Part shown: piece by piece, positions 39,543 to 52,609 of the stretch
How the letters are laid out: each line of letters opens with the position of its first letter
Position numbering within the stretch: position 1 is the stretch's first letter
Assembly: GCF_051014445.1 (NCBI RefSeq)
Contig: NW_027488368.1
Location: 22,852,001-22,916,000, forward strand
Source: Colletes latitarsis
Taxonomy: Eukaryota > Arthropoda > Insecta > Hymenoptera > Colletidae
DNA length: 64,000 bases
Direction: 5' to 3'
Translations under genes and position numbers: made by a program
The notes under the pieces: generated by a model
Told to the model about the DNA's origin: nothing
The model's database searches: none
What the model saw: the letters and a program-made list of their open reading frames with translations, nothing else

Positions 39543-41027
39543 TCATCCGCCACGCCGAGGCGGCCGCCCGCGACGCCTCGCGACCGGGCGACGACCTCGG
39601 GCCACCGCACGAGCGCGCGCTTCAGCACGCCGCTGAAGCTCGCGCTCCCTCCCCGCGGCCTCCTTCTGCAACATTACGTTCTCGCAGAAGGAGGCCACGG
39701 CCCTCCACTTCTCCTCGCTGCCGAGCATGGCGCGCACCACGCCCGGCAGCGAGACATCCCGCCCGACGACGCCGACCAGGACACGGCGCTCCCCCTCCCA
39801 CGCGGGGCATACCTCCTGGGTATGATCCGCCGTGTCCTGCTCAGCGTCGCAGTGGCAGCAACGCGCCGTCGGCTCCTTCCCTATCCGGCACAGGTATCTT
39901 CCGAAGCTGCCATGCCCGGAAAATACCTGTGCCATCCGGTAGGTGAGGCTGCCATGGCCTCTGTCCAGCCACTCCTTCAGGAGTGGCCGAACCGCCCCGA
40001 CAGTCCGGTGCCCCGCGGTTGGCAGAGCCAGCCGCTCCTGCCACGCGAGCAACACGGACTGCCGGGCCTGGCGCTTCAAATCGCCCCAAGCAGGTTCCTG
40101 CCCGCCCGGGACCGCCCCCACCCCCGCGCGACGGTCGACGCGGTGCCGGTACATCACCGCGTGCGACCGCGCGAGCAGGTCCATGGGCGGCATCCCCGCT
40201 AGAACCGTCGCCGCCTCATGTGACATGGTCCGATACCCGCGGACGACCCTGAGCGCCATGCGCCTCTGCACCCGACGCAGCATAGTCATGCTGCGCCGGG
40301 AGGCAGCCAGGTCGTCCGCCCAGACGGGGGCCCCGTATAGGGCCACCGACTGGACCATTGCCACATAGAGGCGACGAACTCGGCCCGCCGGGCCCCCCAG
40401 GTTGGGCAGGATCCGGCCCAGAGCCGCAACCATCCTTTCCAACCGGGGGACCAGGCAGCGGAAATGCTTCTCGAAACGCCAGTGGCTATCGAGGATCAGC
40501 CCCAGATACCTGATCTGGGGCTTCACCTCGATGTCAGCCCCACCCACCCGAATCAGAGGGGGTGGCGGATCCTGCCGAGGTGAATGAAACGCAATCACCT
40601 CGGTCTTATGGACCGCCACCGTCATCCCCATCCCCCTGATCCGGTCGACGACGCGTTGCGACCCCTCCTCCGCGCGACGCATGGCCCTCCCCCAGTGCGC
40701 CCCGACGGCCAGCACCAGTGTGTCATCCGCATAACACACCGTGCTGACGCCGTCGGGGAGGCCGGCCCGCAACACCGAGTCGTACGCGATGTTCCACAGG
40801 AGTGGCCCGAGGACCGACCCCTGCGGAACACCACAGTACACCTCCCTCCGCATATCACCATCCCGGCCCGGATACTCGATCCACCTGCCGCGGAGATAAT
40901 CCCCGACGACCGCCCTGAGACAAGGGGGGACTCGATGATATTCGAGCCCCCTCCTTATCTCTTCCCAGGGGAGGGTGTTAAAGGCATTGGCAATATCCAA
41001 GGATATTGCCAATGCCACCCCTCCCCG
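39543..41027 (-). pseudogene. Reverse-transcriptase ORF2 fragment, 5'-truncated, R1 clade
   Basis: An open frame of about 494 codons runs from the truncation point to a TGA at 39,545-39,543 with no internal stop or frameshift. A GTG at 41,018 is only the first possible start and not a natural one. Counting from it: palm motif A with LDIANAFNTLPW (residues 7-18, catalytic D8); motif B GVPQGSVLGPLLW (63-75); motif C YADD (96-99, catalytic D98 and D99); HKTE (137-140); RYLGLILD (170-177); a long thumb/connection region; a CX2CX8HX4C zinc knuckle (C387, C390, H399, C404); and a highly basic Arg/Pro/Gly tail. The fingers part of the RT and the whole N-terminal APE-type endonuclease are missing, so the fragment cannot retrotranspose by itself. 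In a full element this protein nicks target DNA and copies its own mRNA from the nick. Codon use is GC-rich, unlike the satellite around it. The intact frame suggests recent insertion from an active copy elsewhere. It could alternatively sit in a neighbouring Jockey-superfamily clade. Confidence 0.9.
40983..41016. repeat. 16-bp perfect hairpin at the LINE 5' truncation point
   Basis: GGCATTGGCAATATCC (40,983-40,998) is followed after AA by its exact reverse complement (41,001-41,016), only 11 bp from the 5' end of the insert. It lies within codons for ALAISLDIANA, which fit the conserved family motif, so the palindrome is probably original coding sequence. Confidence 0.88.
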
Positions 41028-41043
41028 ATCCCAGACATAACTT
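41028..41043 (+). repeat. Right target-site duplication of the LINE
   Basis: Second copy of ATCCCAGACATAAC-TT at the 5'-truncated end of the element, followed by uninterrupted satellite (GCGTTATCCTC). The distance between the two copies is 2,164 bp, equal to the size difference between the two satellite duplicates. Confidence 0.93.
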
Positions 41044-44000
41044 GCGTTATCCTCTAAAATATTGATCGAGAACAGGATTAATCGACTGTTTCAGTGTGGT
41101 ACGACATTACTACGTGATCCAAACCAGAAAAAGCCCAGGATCAGGCAAACAAGTGTGAGAAATATGCGAAGGTATGAGCCTCATCAGGGCAAATCCCAGA
41201 CCTAACCCAGACCTAACAAGCGATATCCATTGAAATATTGACGGAGACTAGGTTTCATGGACTGTTTCCGTGTGGCACCACAGTACTACGTGATCCAAAC
41301 CAGTAAAAGCCCAGAATCTGACCATCAAGTATGATAAATATGCGGAAGTACGACCCTGATGAGAGCAAATCCCCAGACCTACCTAGACCTAACAAGCGTC
41401 ATCATCTAAAATATTGCTCGAAACCAGGTTTAATGGACTGTTACAGTGTAGTACTACATTACTACGTGATCCAGACCAGTGAAAGCCCAGGATCTGGCCA
41501 TCGAGTATGTAAAGAATGCGAAAGTATGGGACAGATGATGGCAAATCCTAGACCTAACCCAGACCTAACATGCGTTATCATCTAAAATATTGATCAAAAC
41601 CAGGTTTAATCGACTGTTTCAGTGTGGCACCACATTACTACGTGACCCAAACCAGAAAAAGCCCAGGATCTGGCCAGCAAGTATGGGAAATATGCGAAAG
41701 TATGAGTCTCATGAGGGCAAATCCCAGGCCTAACCTAGACCTAACCTGCGTTATCATCTAAGATATTGATCGCAACCAGGTTTCATTGACTGTTTCAGTG
41801 TGGTACCACATAACTACCTGATCCAAACCAGAAAAAACCCAGGATCTGTTCAACAAGTATGTGAAGAATGCGAAAGTATGAGACGGATGATGCCAAATCC
41901 TAGACCTAACCTAGACCTAACATGCGTTATAATCTAAAATATTGATCGAAACCAGGATTAATCGACTGTTTCAGTGTGGTACCACATTACCACGTGATCC
42001 AAACAAGAAAAAGCCCAGGATCTGGCCAACGAGTATGCGAAAAATGCGAAAGTATGGGTCTGATGGGGGCAAATCCCAAGCCTAACCTAGACCGAGCATG
42101 AGTTTTCCTCTAAAATATTGATCGAAACCAGGTTTAATGTACAGTTTCAGTGTGGTACCACATTACTACGTGATCCAAACCAGGAAAAACCCAGGATCTG
42201 TTCAACAAGCATGTGAAGAATGCGAAAGTATGAGCCTGATGAGGGCAAATCCCAGGCCTAACCTAGACCTAACCTGCGTTATCATCTAAGATATTGATCG
42301 CAACCAGGTTTAATCGAATGTTTCAGTGTGGTGCCACATTACTACCTGATCCAAACCAGAGATAACCCAGGATCTGTTCAACAAGTATGTTAAGAATGCG
42401 ATAGTATGAGCCAGATGAGGGCAAATCCCAGGCCTTACCTAGACCTAACATGCGTTATCATGTAAAATATTGTTCGAAACCAGGTTTAATCGACAGTTTC
42501 AGAATGGTTCCACATTACTACGTGACCCAAACCAGAAAAAACGCAGGATCTGTTGAACAAGTATGTGAAGAATGCGAAAGTATGAGCCAGATGAGGGCAA
42601 ATCCAAGACCTAACCCAGACCCAACTTGCATTATCCTCTAAAATAATGGTCGAGACCAGGGTCAGTCGACTGTTTCAGTGTGGTACCACATTACTACGTG
42701 ATCCAAACCAGAAAAAGCCCAGAATCTGGCCATCAAGTATCATAAATATGCGGAACTACGAGCCTGATGAGAGCAAATCCCCAGACCTAACGTAAACCTA
42801 ACCTGCGTTATCAATAAAAATATTGATCGAAACCAGGTTTAATTGACTGATTCAGTGTAGTACCACATTACTACGTGATCCAGACCAGTCAAAGCCCAGG
42901 ATCTGGCCAACGAGTATGTGAGAAATGCGAAGGTGTGAGCCTGATGAGGGCAGATCCAACACCTAACCCAGACCTAACTTGCGTTATCCTCTAAAATAAT
43001 GATTGAGACCAGGATTAGTCGACTGTTTCAGTGTGGTACCACATTACTACGCGATCCAAACCAGAAAAAGCCAGGGATCAGGCAAAGTAATATGAGAAAT
43101 ATGCGGAAGTACGAGCCTGATGAGAGCAAATCCCCAGACCTAACCTAGACCTAACATGTGTTATCCTCTAAAATATTGTTCGAGACCAGGATTTATCGAC
43201 AGTTTCAGTGTGGTACCACTTTACAACGTGATCCAAACCAGATATTACCCAGGATCTGTTGAACAAGTATCTGAAGAATGCGAAAGAATGTGTCTGATGA
43301 GGGCAAATCCTAGACCTAAACCAGACCTAACATGCGTTATCATCAAAAATATTGATCGAAACCAGGTTTAATCGACTGTTTCAGTGTGGTACCACATTAC
43401 TACGTGATCCAAACCGGAGAAAAACCCAGTATCTGTTCAACAAGTATGTGAAGAATGCGAAAGTATGAGTCTGATGAGGGCAAATCCCAGGCCTAAACTA
43501 GACCTAACATCGAAACCAGGTTTCATCGACTGTGTCAGTGTGATACCACATTACTACGTGATCCAAACCAGAAAAAACCCAGGATCTGTTCAACAAGTAT
43601 GTGAAGAATGCGAAAGTATGGTTCTGCTGATGGCAAGTCCCAGGCCTAACCTAGACCTAACATGCGTTATCCTCTAAAATATTGATCGAAACCAGGTTTA
43701 ATTGACTGTGTCAGTGTGGTACCACTTTACTACGTGATCCAAACCAGAAATAACCCTGGATCTGTTCTACAAGTATGTGAAGAATGCGATAGTATGAGCC
43801 TGATGAGGGCAAATCCCAGGCCCTACCTAGACCTAACATGCGTTATCATCTAAAATATTGATCGAAACCAGGTTTAATCGAATGTTTCAGATTGGTACCA
43901 CATTACTACGTGATCCTAACCAGAGAAAGCCCAGGAACTGGCCAATGAGTATGCGAAAAATGCGAAAGTATGAGCCAGATGAGTGCAAATCCTAGAACTA

Positions 44001-45974
44001 ACCCAGATCTACCATGCGTTACCATCAAAAATATTAATCGAAACAAGATTTAATCGACTGTTTCAGAGTGGTACCACATTACTACGTGATCCAAACCAGA
44101 AAAAACCCAGGATCTGTTCAACAAGTATGTGAAGAATGCGAAAGTATGGTTCTGCTGATGGCAAGTCCCAGGCCTAACCTAGACCTAACATGCGTTATCC
44201 TCTAAAGTATTGATCGAAACCAGGTTTCATGGACTGTTTCAATATGATACCACATTACTACGTGATCCAAACCGGAAAAAACCCAGGATCTGTTCAACAA
44301 GTATGTGAAGAATGCGATAGTCTGAGTCTGATGAGGGCAAATCCCAGGCCTTACCTAGACCTAACATGCGTTATCATCTAAAATATTGATCGAAACCAGG
44401 TTTAATCGAATGTTTCAGATTGGTACCACATTACTACATGATCCTAACTGGAAAAAAAACCAAGGATCTGTTCAACAAATATGTGAAGAATGCGAAAGTA
44501 TGAGTCTGATGAGGGCAAATCCCAGGCCTAACGTAAACCTAACCTGCGTTATCATCTAAAATATTGATCGAATCCAGGTTTAATTGACTGATTCAGTGTG
44601 GTACCACATCACTACGTGATCCAAACCGGAAAAAACCCAGGATCTGTTTAACAAGTATGTGAAGAGTGCGAAAGTATGAGACAGATGATGGCAAATCCTA
44701 GACCTAACCCAGACCTAACATGCGTTACCCTCAAAAATATTGATCGAAACCAGGATTAATCGACTGTTTCAGTGTGGTATCACATTACTACGTGACCCAA
44801 ACCAGAAAAAACCCAGGATCTGTTCAACAAGTATGTGAAGAATGCGACAGTATGGGTCTGATGGGGGCAAATCCCAGGCGTAACCTAGGCCGAGCATCAG
44901 TTATCCTCTAAAATATTGATCGAAACCAGGTTTAATGGGCTGTTTCAGTGTGGTACCACATTACTACGAGATCCAGACCAGTGAAAGCCCAGGATCTGGC
45001 CAACAAGTATGTGAGAAATGCGACGATATGGGCCTGATGAGGGCAGATCCGACACCTATCCCAGACAAAACTTGCGTTATCCTCTAAAATATTGATCGAG
45101 ACCAGGATTAACCGCCTGTTTCAGTGTGGTAACATATTACTACCTGATCCAAACCAGAAATAACTCAGGATCTGTTCAACAAGTATGTGAAGAATGCGAA
45201 AGTATGGGTCTGATGAGGGCAAATCCCAGGCCTATCCCAGACACAACTTGCGTTATCCTCTAAAATATTGGTCGAGACCAGGGTTAGTCAACTGTTTCAG
45301 TGTGGTGCCACTTTACTACGTGAACCAAACCAGAAATAACCCAGGATCTGTTGAACAAGTATGTGAAGAATGCGATAGTATGAGTCTGATGAGGGCAAAT
45401 CCCAGGCCTAACCTAGACCTAACATGCGTTATCATCTAGAATATTGATCGAAACCAGGTTTAATCGACTGATTCAGTGTGATACCACATTACCACGTGAT
45501 CCAAACCAGAAAAAGCCCAGGATCTGGACAACGAGTATGCGAAAAATGCAAAAGTATGACCCAGATGATGGCAAGACCCAGACCTATCCCAGACCCAACT
45601 TGCGTTATCCTCTAAAATATTGGTCGAGACCAGGGTTAGTCGACTGTTTCAGTGTGGTACCACTATACTACTTGATCCAAACCAGAAATGACCCAGGATC
45701 TGTTGAACAAGTATGTGAAGAATGCGATAGTATGGGTCTGATGGGGGCAAATCCCAAGCCTAACCTAGACCGAGCATGAGTTTTCCTCTAAAATATTGAT
45801 CGAACCCAGGTTTAATGTACTGTTTCAGTGTGGTACCACATTACTACGTGATCCAAACCAGAAAAAACGCAGGATCTGTTCAACGAGTATGTGAAGAATG
45901 CGAAAGTATGACCCAGATGAGGGCAAATCCAAGACCTAACCCAGACCCAACTTGCGTTATCCTCTAAAATAATG

Positions 45975-48170
45975 GTCGAGACCAGGGTTAGTCGACTGTT
46001 TCAGTGTGGTGCCACTTTACTACGTAATCCAAACCAGAAATAACCCAGGATCTGTTGAACAAGTATGTGAAGAATGCGATAGTGTGAGTCTGATGAGGGC
46101 AAATCCCAGGCCTAACCTAGACCTAACCTGCGTCATCATCTATAATATTGATCGCAACCAGGTTTCATTGACTGTTTCAGTGTGGTACCACATTACTACG
46201 TGATCCATACCGGAAAAAAACCCAGGATCTGTTCAACAAGTATGTGAAGAATGCGAAAGTATGAGACAGATGTTGGCAAATCCTAGACCTAACCCAGACC
46301 TAACATGCGTTGTCATCTAAAATATTGATCGAAACCAGGTTTCATGAACTGTTTCAGTGTGATACCACATTACTACGTGATCCAAACCAGAAAAAACCCA
46401 GGATCTGTTCAACAAGTATGTGAAGAATGCGAAGGTATGAGCCAGATGAGGGCAAATCCAAGACCTAACCCAAACCTAACATGCGTTATCATCTAAAATA
46501 TTGATCGAAACCAGGTTTAATCGACTGTTTCAGAATGGTACCACATTACTACGTGATCCAAACCAGAAAAAACGCAGGATCTGTTCAACAAGTATGTGAA
46601 GAATGCGAAAGTATGAGCCAGATGAGGGCAAATCCAAGACCTAACCCAAACCTAACATGCGTTATCATCTAAAATATTGATCGAAACCAGGTTTAATCGA
46701 CTGTTTCAGAATGGTACCACATTACTACGTGATCCAAACCAGAAAAAACGCAGGATCTGTTCAACGAGTATGTGAAGAATGCGAAAGTATGACCCAGATG
46801 AGGGCAAATCCAAGACCTAACCCAGACCCAACTTGCGTCTACCTCTAAAATAATGGTCGAGACCAGGGTTAGTCGACTGTTTCAGTGTGGTACCACATTA
46901 CTACGTGATCCAAACCAGAAATAACCCAGGATCTGTTGAACAAGTATGTGAAGAATGCGATAGTATGAGTCTGATGAGGGCAAATCCCAGGCCTAACCTA
47001 GACCTAACCTGCGTCATCATCTATAATATTGATCGCAACCAGGTTTCATTGACTGTTTCAGTGTGGTACCACATTACTACGTGATCCATACCGGAAAAAA
47101 ACCCAGGATCTGTTCAACAAGTATGTGAAGAATGCGAAAGTATGAGACAGATGATGGCAAATCCTAGACCTAACGCAGACCTAACATGCGTTATCATCTA
47201 AAATATTGATCGAAACCAGGTTTCATGAACTGTTTCAGTGTGATACCACATTACTACGTGATCCAAACCAGAAAAAACCCAGGATCTGTTCAACAAGTAT
47301 GTGAAGAATGCGAAGGTATGAGCCAGATGAGGGCAAATCCAAGACCTAACCCAAACCTAACATGCGTTATCATCTAAAATATTGATCGAAACCAGGTTTA
47401 ATCGACTGTTACAGAATGATACCACATTACTACGTGATCCAAACCAGAAAAAACGCAGGATCTGTTCAACAAGTATGTGAAGAATGCGAAAGTATGAGCC
47501 AGATGAGGGCAAATCCAAGACCTATCCCAAACCTAACATGCGTTATCATCTAAAATATTGATCGAAACCAGGTTTAATCGACTGTTTCAGAATGGTACCA
47601 CATTACTACGTGATCCAAACCAGAAAAAACGCAGGATCTGTTCAACGAGTATGTGAAGAATGCGAAAGTATGTCCCAGATGAGGGCAAATCCAAGACCTA
47701 ACCCAGACCCAACTTGCGTCTACCTCTAAAATAATGGTCGAGACCAGGGTTAGTCGACTGTTTCAGTGTGGTACCACATTACTACGTGATCCAAACCAGA
47801 AATAACCCAGGATCTGTTGAACAAGTATGTGAAGAATGCGATAGTATGAGTCTGATGAGGGCAAATCCCAGGCCTAACCTAGACCTAACCTGCGTCATCA
47901 TCTATAATATTGATAGCAACCAGGTTTCATTGACTGTTTCAGTGTGGTACCACATTACTACGTGATCCATACCGGAAAAAAACCCAGGATCTGTTCAACA
48001 AGTATGTGAAGAATGCGAAAGTATGAGACAGATGATGGCAAATCCTAGACCTAACCCAGACCTAACATGCGTTATCATCTAAAATATTGATCGAAACCAG
48101 GTTTCATGAACTGTTTCAGTGTGATACCACATTACTACGTGATCCAAACCAGAAAAAACCCAGGATCTGA
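45975..48170 (+). repeat. 881-bp five-monomer HOR (about 2.5 copies)
   Basis: Anchors at 46,006, 46,887 and 47,768 are 881 bp apart (five monomers). The order of types is AATGGTCGAGACC, GATCGCAACCAGGTTTCATTG, GTTTCATGAACTG, then two AGAATGGTACC monomers. A further anchor 705 bp on (48,473) shows a four-monomer variant of the unit. The tract is copied at 60,921-63,116. Confidence 0.88.
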
Positions 48171-49054
48171 TCAACAAGTATGTGAAGAATGCGAAAGTAT
48201 GGGTCTGATGATGGACAATCCCTGGCCTAACCTAGACCTAACATGAGTTATCCTCTAAAATATTGATCGAAACCAGGTTTAATGGACTGTTCCAGTGTAG
48301 TACCACATTACTACATGATCCAGACCAGTGAAAGCCCAGGATCTGTTCAACAAGTATGTGAGGAATGTGGTAGTATGAGTCTGATGAGGGCAAATCCCAG
48401 GCCTAACGTAAACCTAGCCTGCGTTATCATCTAAAATATTGATCGAAACCAGGTTTAATTGACTGATTCAGTGTGGTACCACATCACTACGTGATCCAAA
48501 CCAGAAATAACCCAGGATCTGTTGAACAAGTATGTGAAGAATGCGATAGTGTGAGTCTGATGAAGGCAAATCCCAGGCCTAACCTAGACCTAACCTGCGT
48601 CATCATCTATAATATTGATCGCAACCAGGTTTCATTGACTGTTTCAGTGTGGTACCACATTACTACGTGATCCATACCGGAAAAAAACCCAGGATCTGTT
48701 CAACAAGTATGTGAAGAATGCGAAAGTATGAGACAGATGATGGCAAATCCTAGACCTAACCCAGACCTAATATGCGTTATCATCTAAAATATTGATCGAA
48801 ACCAGGTTTCATGAACTGTTTCAGTGTGATACCACATTACTACGTGATCCAAACCAGAAAAAACCCAGGATCTGTTCAACAAGTATGTGAAGAATGCGAA
48901 CGTATGAGCCAGATGAGGGCAAATCCTAGACCTAACCCAGACCTAACATGCGTTATCATCTAAAATATTGATCGAAACCAGGTTTCATGAACTGTTTCAG
49001 TGTGATACCACATTACTACGTGATCCAAACCAGGAAAAACCCAGGATCTGATCA

Positions 49055-52000
49055 ACAAGTATGTGAAGAATGCAAAAGTATGGGTCTGATGATGGACAAT
49101 CCCTGGCCTAACCTAGACCTAACATGAGTTATCCTCTAAAATATTGATCGAAACCAGGTTTAATGGACTGTTCCAGTGTAGTACCACATTACTACATGAT
49201 CCAGACCAGTGAAAGCCCAGGATCTGTTCAACAAGTATGTGAGGAATGTGGTAGTATGAGTCTGATGAGGGCAAATCCCAGGCCTAACGTAAACCTAGCC
49301 TGCGTTATCATCTAAAATATTGGTCGAAACCAGGTTTAATTGACTGATTCAGTGTGGTACCACATCACTACGTGATCCAAACCGGAAAAAACCCAGGATC
49401 TGTTCAACAAGTATGTGAAGAGTGCGAAAGTATGAGACAGATGATGGAAAATCCTAGACCTAACCCAGACCTAACATGCGTTATCATCTAAAATATTGAT
49501 CGGAGCCAGGTTTAATCGACTGTTTCAGTGTGGTACCACATTACTACGTGATCCTAACTGGAAAAAAACCAAGGATCTATTCAACAAATATGTGAAGAAT
49601 GCGAAAGTATGAGTCTGATGTGGGCAAATCCCAGGCCTAACGTAAACCTAACCTGCGTTATCATCTAAAATATTGATCGAAACCAGGTTTAATACACTGA
49701 TTCAGTGTGGTACCACATCACTACATGATCCAGACCAGTGAAAGCCCAGGATCTGTTCAACAAGTATGTGAGGAATGTGGTAGTATGAGTCTGATGAGGG
49801 CAAATCCCAGGCCTAACGTAAACCTAGCCTGCGTTATCATCTAAAATATTGGTCGAAACCAGGTTTAATCGACTGTTTCAGTGTGGTACCACATTACTAC
49901 ATGATCCAGACCAGTGAAAGCCCAGGATCTGTTCAACAAGTATGTGAGGAATGTGGTAGTATGAGTCTGATGAGGGCAAATCCCAGGCCTAACGTAAACC
50001 TAGCATGCGTTATCATCTAAAATATTGGTCGAAACCAGGTTTAATCGACTGTTTCAGTGTCGTTCCACATTACTACGTGACCCAAACCAGAAAAAGCCCA
50101 GGATCTGGCCAACAAGTATGAGAAATATGCGAAAGTTTGAGTCTGATGAGGGCAAATCCCAGGCCTAACCTAGACCTAACATGCGTTATCCTCTAAAATA
50201 TTGATCAAAACCAGGTTTCATGGACTGTGTCAGTGTGATACCACATTACTACGTGATCCAAACCAGAAAAAACCCAGGATCTGTTCAACAAGTATGTGAA
50301 GAATGCGAAAGTATTGTCTCATGAGGGCAAATCCCAGGCCTAACCTAGACCTAACATGCGTAATCCTCTAAAGTATTGACCGAAACCAGGTTTCATGGAC
50401 TGTTTCAGTGTGATACCACATTACTACGTGATCCAAACCAGAAAAAACCCAGGATCTGTTCAACAAGTATGTGAAGAATGCGAAAGTATGAGTCTGATGA
50501 GGGCAAATCCCAGGCCTAACCTAGACCTAACATGCGTTATCATCTAAAATATTGATCGAAACCAGGTTTAATCGACTGTTTCAGTGCGGTACCACATTAC
50601 CACGTGATTCATACCAGAAAAAGCCCAGAATCTGGCCAACAAGTTTGGGAAATATGCGAAAGTATGGTTCTGATGAGGGCAAATTCCAGGTCTAACCTAG
50701 ACCTAACATGCGTTATCCTCTAAAATATTGATCGAAACCAGGTTTAATCGACTGTTTCAGTGCGGTACCACATTACTACGTGACCCAAACCAGAAAAAGC
50801 CCAGGATCTGGCCAACAAGTTTGGAAATATGCGAAAGTATGGTTCTGATGAGGGCAAATTCCAGGCCTAACCTAGACCTAACATGCGCTATCATCTAAAA
50901 TATTGATCGAAACCAGGTTTAATCGACTGTTTCAGTGTGGTACCACATTACCACGTGATTCAAACCGGGAAAAAACCAAGGATCTGTCCAACAAGTATGT
51001 GAACAATGCGAAAGTATGAGTCTGATGAGGGCAAATCCCAGGCCCAACCTAGACCTAACCTGCGTTATCATCTAAAATATTGATCGAAACCAGGTTTAAT
51101 TGACTGTTCCAGTGTCGTTCCACATTACTACGTGATCCAAACCAGAAAAAACCCAGGATCTGTTCAACAAGTATGTGATGAGTGCGAAAGTATGAGACAG
51201 ATGATGGCAAATCCTAGACCTCACCCAGACCTAACATGCGTTATCATCTAAAATATTGATCGAAACCAGGTTCAATCGACTGTCTCAGTGTGGTACCACA
51301 TTACTACGTGACCCAAACCAGAAAAAGCCCAGGATCTGGCCAACAAGTATGTGAAGAATGCGAAAGTATGAGTCTGATGAGGGCAAATCCCAGGCCTAAC
51401 CTAGACCTAACATGCGTTATCATCTAAAATATTGATCGAAACCAGGTTTAATCGACTGTTTCAGTGCGGTACCACATTACCACGTGATTCATACCAGAAA
51501 AAGCCCAGAATCTGGCCAACAAGTTTGGGAAATATGCGAATGTATGGTTCTGATGAGGGCAAATTCCAGGTCTAACCTAGACCTAACATGCGTTATCCTC
51601 TAAAATATTGATCGAAACCAGGTTTAATCGACTGTTTCAGTGCGGTACCACATTACTACGTGACCCAAACCAGAAAAAGCCCAGGATCTGGCCAACAAGT
51701 TTGGAAATATGCGAAAGTATGGTTCTGATGAGGGCAAATCCCAGGCCCAACCTAGACCTAACCTGCGTTATCATCTAAAATATTGATCGAAACCAGGTTT
51801 AATTGACTGTTCCAGTGTGGTTCCACATTACTACGTGATCCAAACCAGAAAAAACCCAGGATCTGTTCAACAAGTATGTGATGAGTGCGAAAGTATGAGA
51901 CAGATGATGGCAAATCCTAGACCTCACCCAGACCTAACATGCGTTATCATCTAAAATATTGATCGAAACCAGGTTCAATCGACTGTTTCAGTGTGGTACC

Positions 52001-52609
52001 ACATTACTACGTGACCCAAACCAGAAAAAGCCCAGGATCTGGCCAACAAGTATGTGAAGAAAGCGATAGTATGGTTCTGATGAGGGCAAATTCCATGCCT
52101 AACCTAGACCTAACCTGCGTTATCATCTAAAATATTGATCGAAACCAGGTTTAATTGACTGTTTCAGTGTGGTTCCACATTACTACGTGATCCAAACCAG
52201 AAAAAACCCAGGATCTGTTCAACAAGTATGTGATGAGTGCGAAAGTATGAGACAGATGATGGCAAATCCTAGACCTCACCCAGACCTAACATGCGTTATC
52301 ATCTAAAATATTGATCGAAACCAGGTTCAATCGACTGTTTCAGTGTGGTTCCACATTACTACGTGATCCAAACCAGAAAAAACCCAGGATTTGTTCAACA
52401 AGTATGTGAAGAATGCGAAAGTATGAGACAGATGATGGCAAATCCCAGGCCTAACCTAGGCCTAACATGAGTTATTCTCTAAAATATTGATCGAAACCAG
52501 GTTTAATTGACTGTTTCAGTGTGGTACCACATTACTACGTGATCCAATCCAGAAAAATCCAAGGATTTGCCCATCAAGTATGAGAAATATACGAAAGTTT
52601 AAGTCTGAT
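49055..52609 (+). repeat. Satellite between the two large duplicates, with 880-bp repeats
   Basis: About 20 monomers. The GAGGAATGTGGTAG monomer occurs near 49,237, 49,777 and 49,946. From about 50.5 kb a five-monomer unit repeats at 880 bp (TCAGTGCGGT at 50,581 and 51,461), and GATGAGTGCGAAAG monomers recur at 51,178, 51,881 and 52,233. It is not part of the 37-49 kb duplicate within this window. No gene seen. Confidence 0.82.

Larger units (their letters stand above)
38878..41027 (-). mobile_element. 5'-truncated R1-clade non-LTR retrotransposon (LINE)
   Basis: A GC-rich insert on the minus strand. Read from 5' to 3' on that strand it holds a truncated reverse-transcriptase ORF, a 3' UTR rich in stem-loops, and poly(A), seen as T35 on the plus strand at 38,878. 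It is flanked by a target-site duplication of 14-16 bp beginning ATCCCAGACATAAC. The length is defined by an internal control: the duplicated satellite copy lacks exactly 2,164 bp (insert plus one target duplication). R1-clade membership is inferred from the ORF motifs, the single C-terminal CCHC knuckle and the poly(A) tail. A 14-bp target duplication is also typical of R1 in 28S rDNA, but the flank here is satellite. The endonuclease domain, ORF1 and 5' UTR are absent. The last 220 bp at the 3' end are rearranged into a palindrome, so the original insertion was probably about 2.04 kb. Confidence 0.93.
37260..49054 (+). repeat. Large segmental duplication, copy 1 (contains the LINE)
   Basis: This block matches 52,610-64,000 nearly base for base. 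The offset is 15,350 bp up to the LINE insertion point (38,877), 13,186 bp from 41,042 to about 42,790, 13,361 bp to about 44,720, and 14,946 bp from there to the window end. Each jump equals one indel: the 2,164-bp LINE, one extra monomer in copy 2, and nine extra monomers in copy 2. Point differences that I checked at exact offset are 37,367 G/T, 41,511 A/G, 45,576 A/T and 48,564 A/G. Confidence 0.95.

Noticed and set aside
41016..41018. GTG at the start of the reverse-transcriptase frame as a real start codon
   Set aside because: The frame is open to the truncation edge and begins inside palm motif A. The natural start lay far upstream in the full element.
38913..41027. Retron, group II intron or diversity-generating retroelement around the reverse transcriptase
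   Set aside because: The C-terminal CCHC knuckle, poly(A) tail, target-site duplication and 5' truncation identify an APE-type LINE. No msr/msd, intron RNA or variable-repeat pair is seen.
39335..41057. Plus-strand and alternate minus-strand frames of 60-157 codons over the LINE
   Set aside because: They are shadows of the GC-rich reverse-transcriptase frame, Pro/Arg-rich and without recognisable motifs.
38800..41100. R1 insertion in 28S rDNA
   Set aside because: The flanks are satellite on both sides and match the empty site at 54.2 kb. No rRNA sequence is present.
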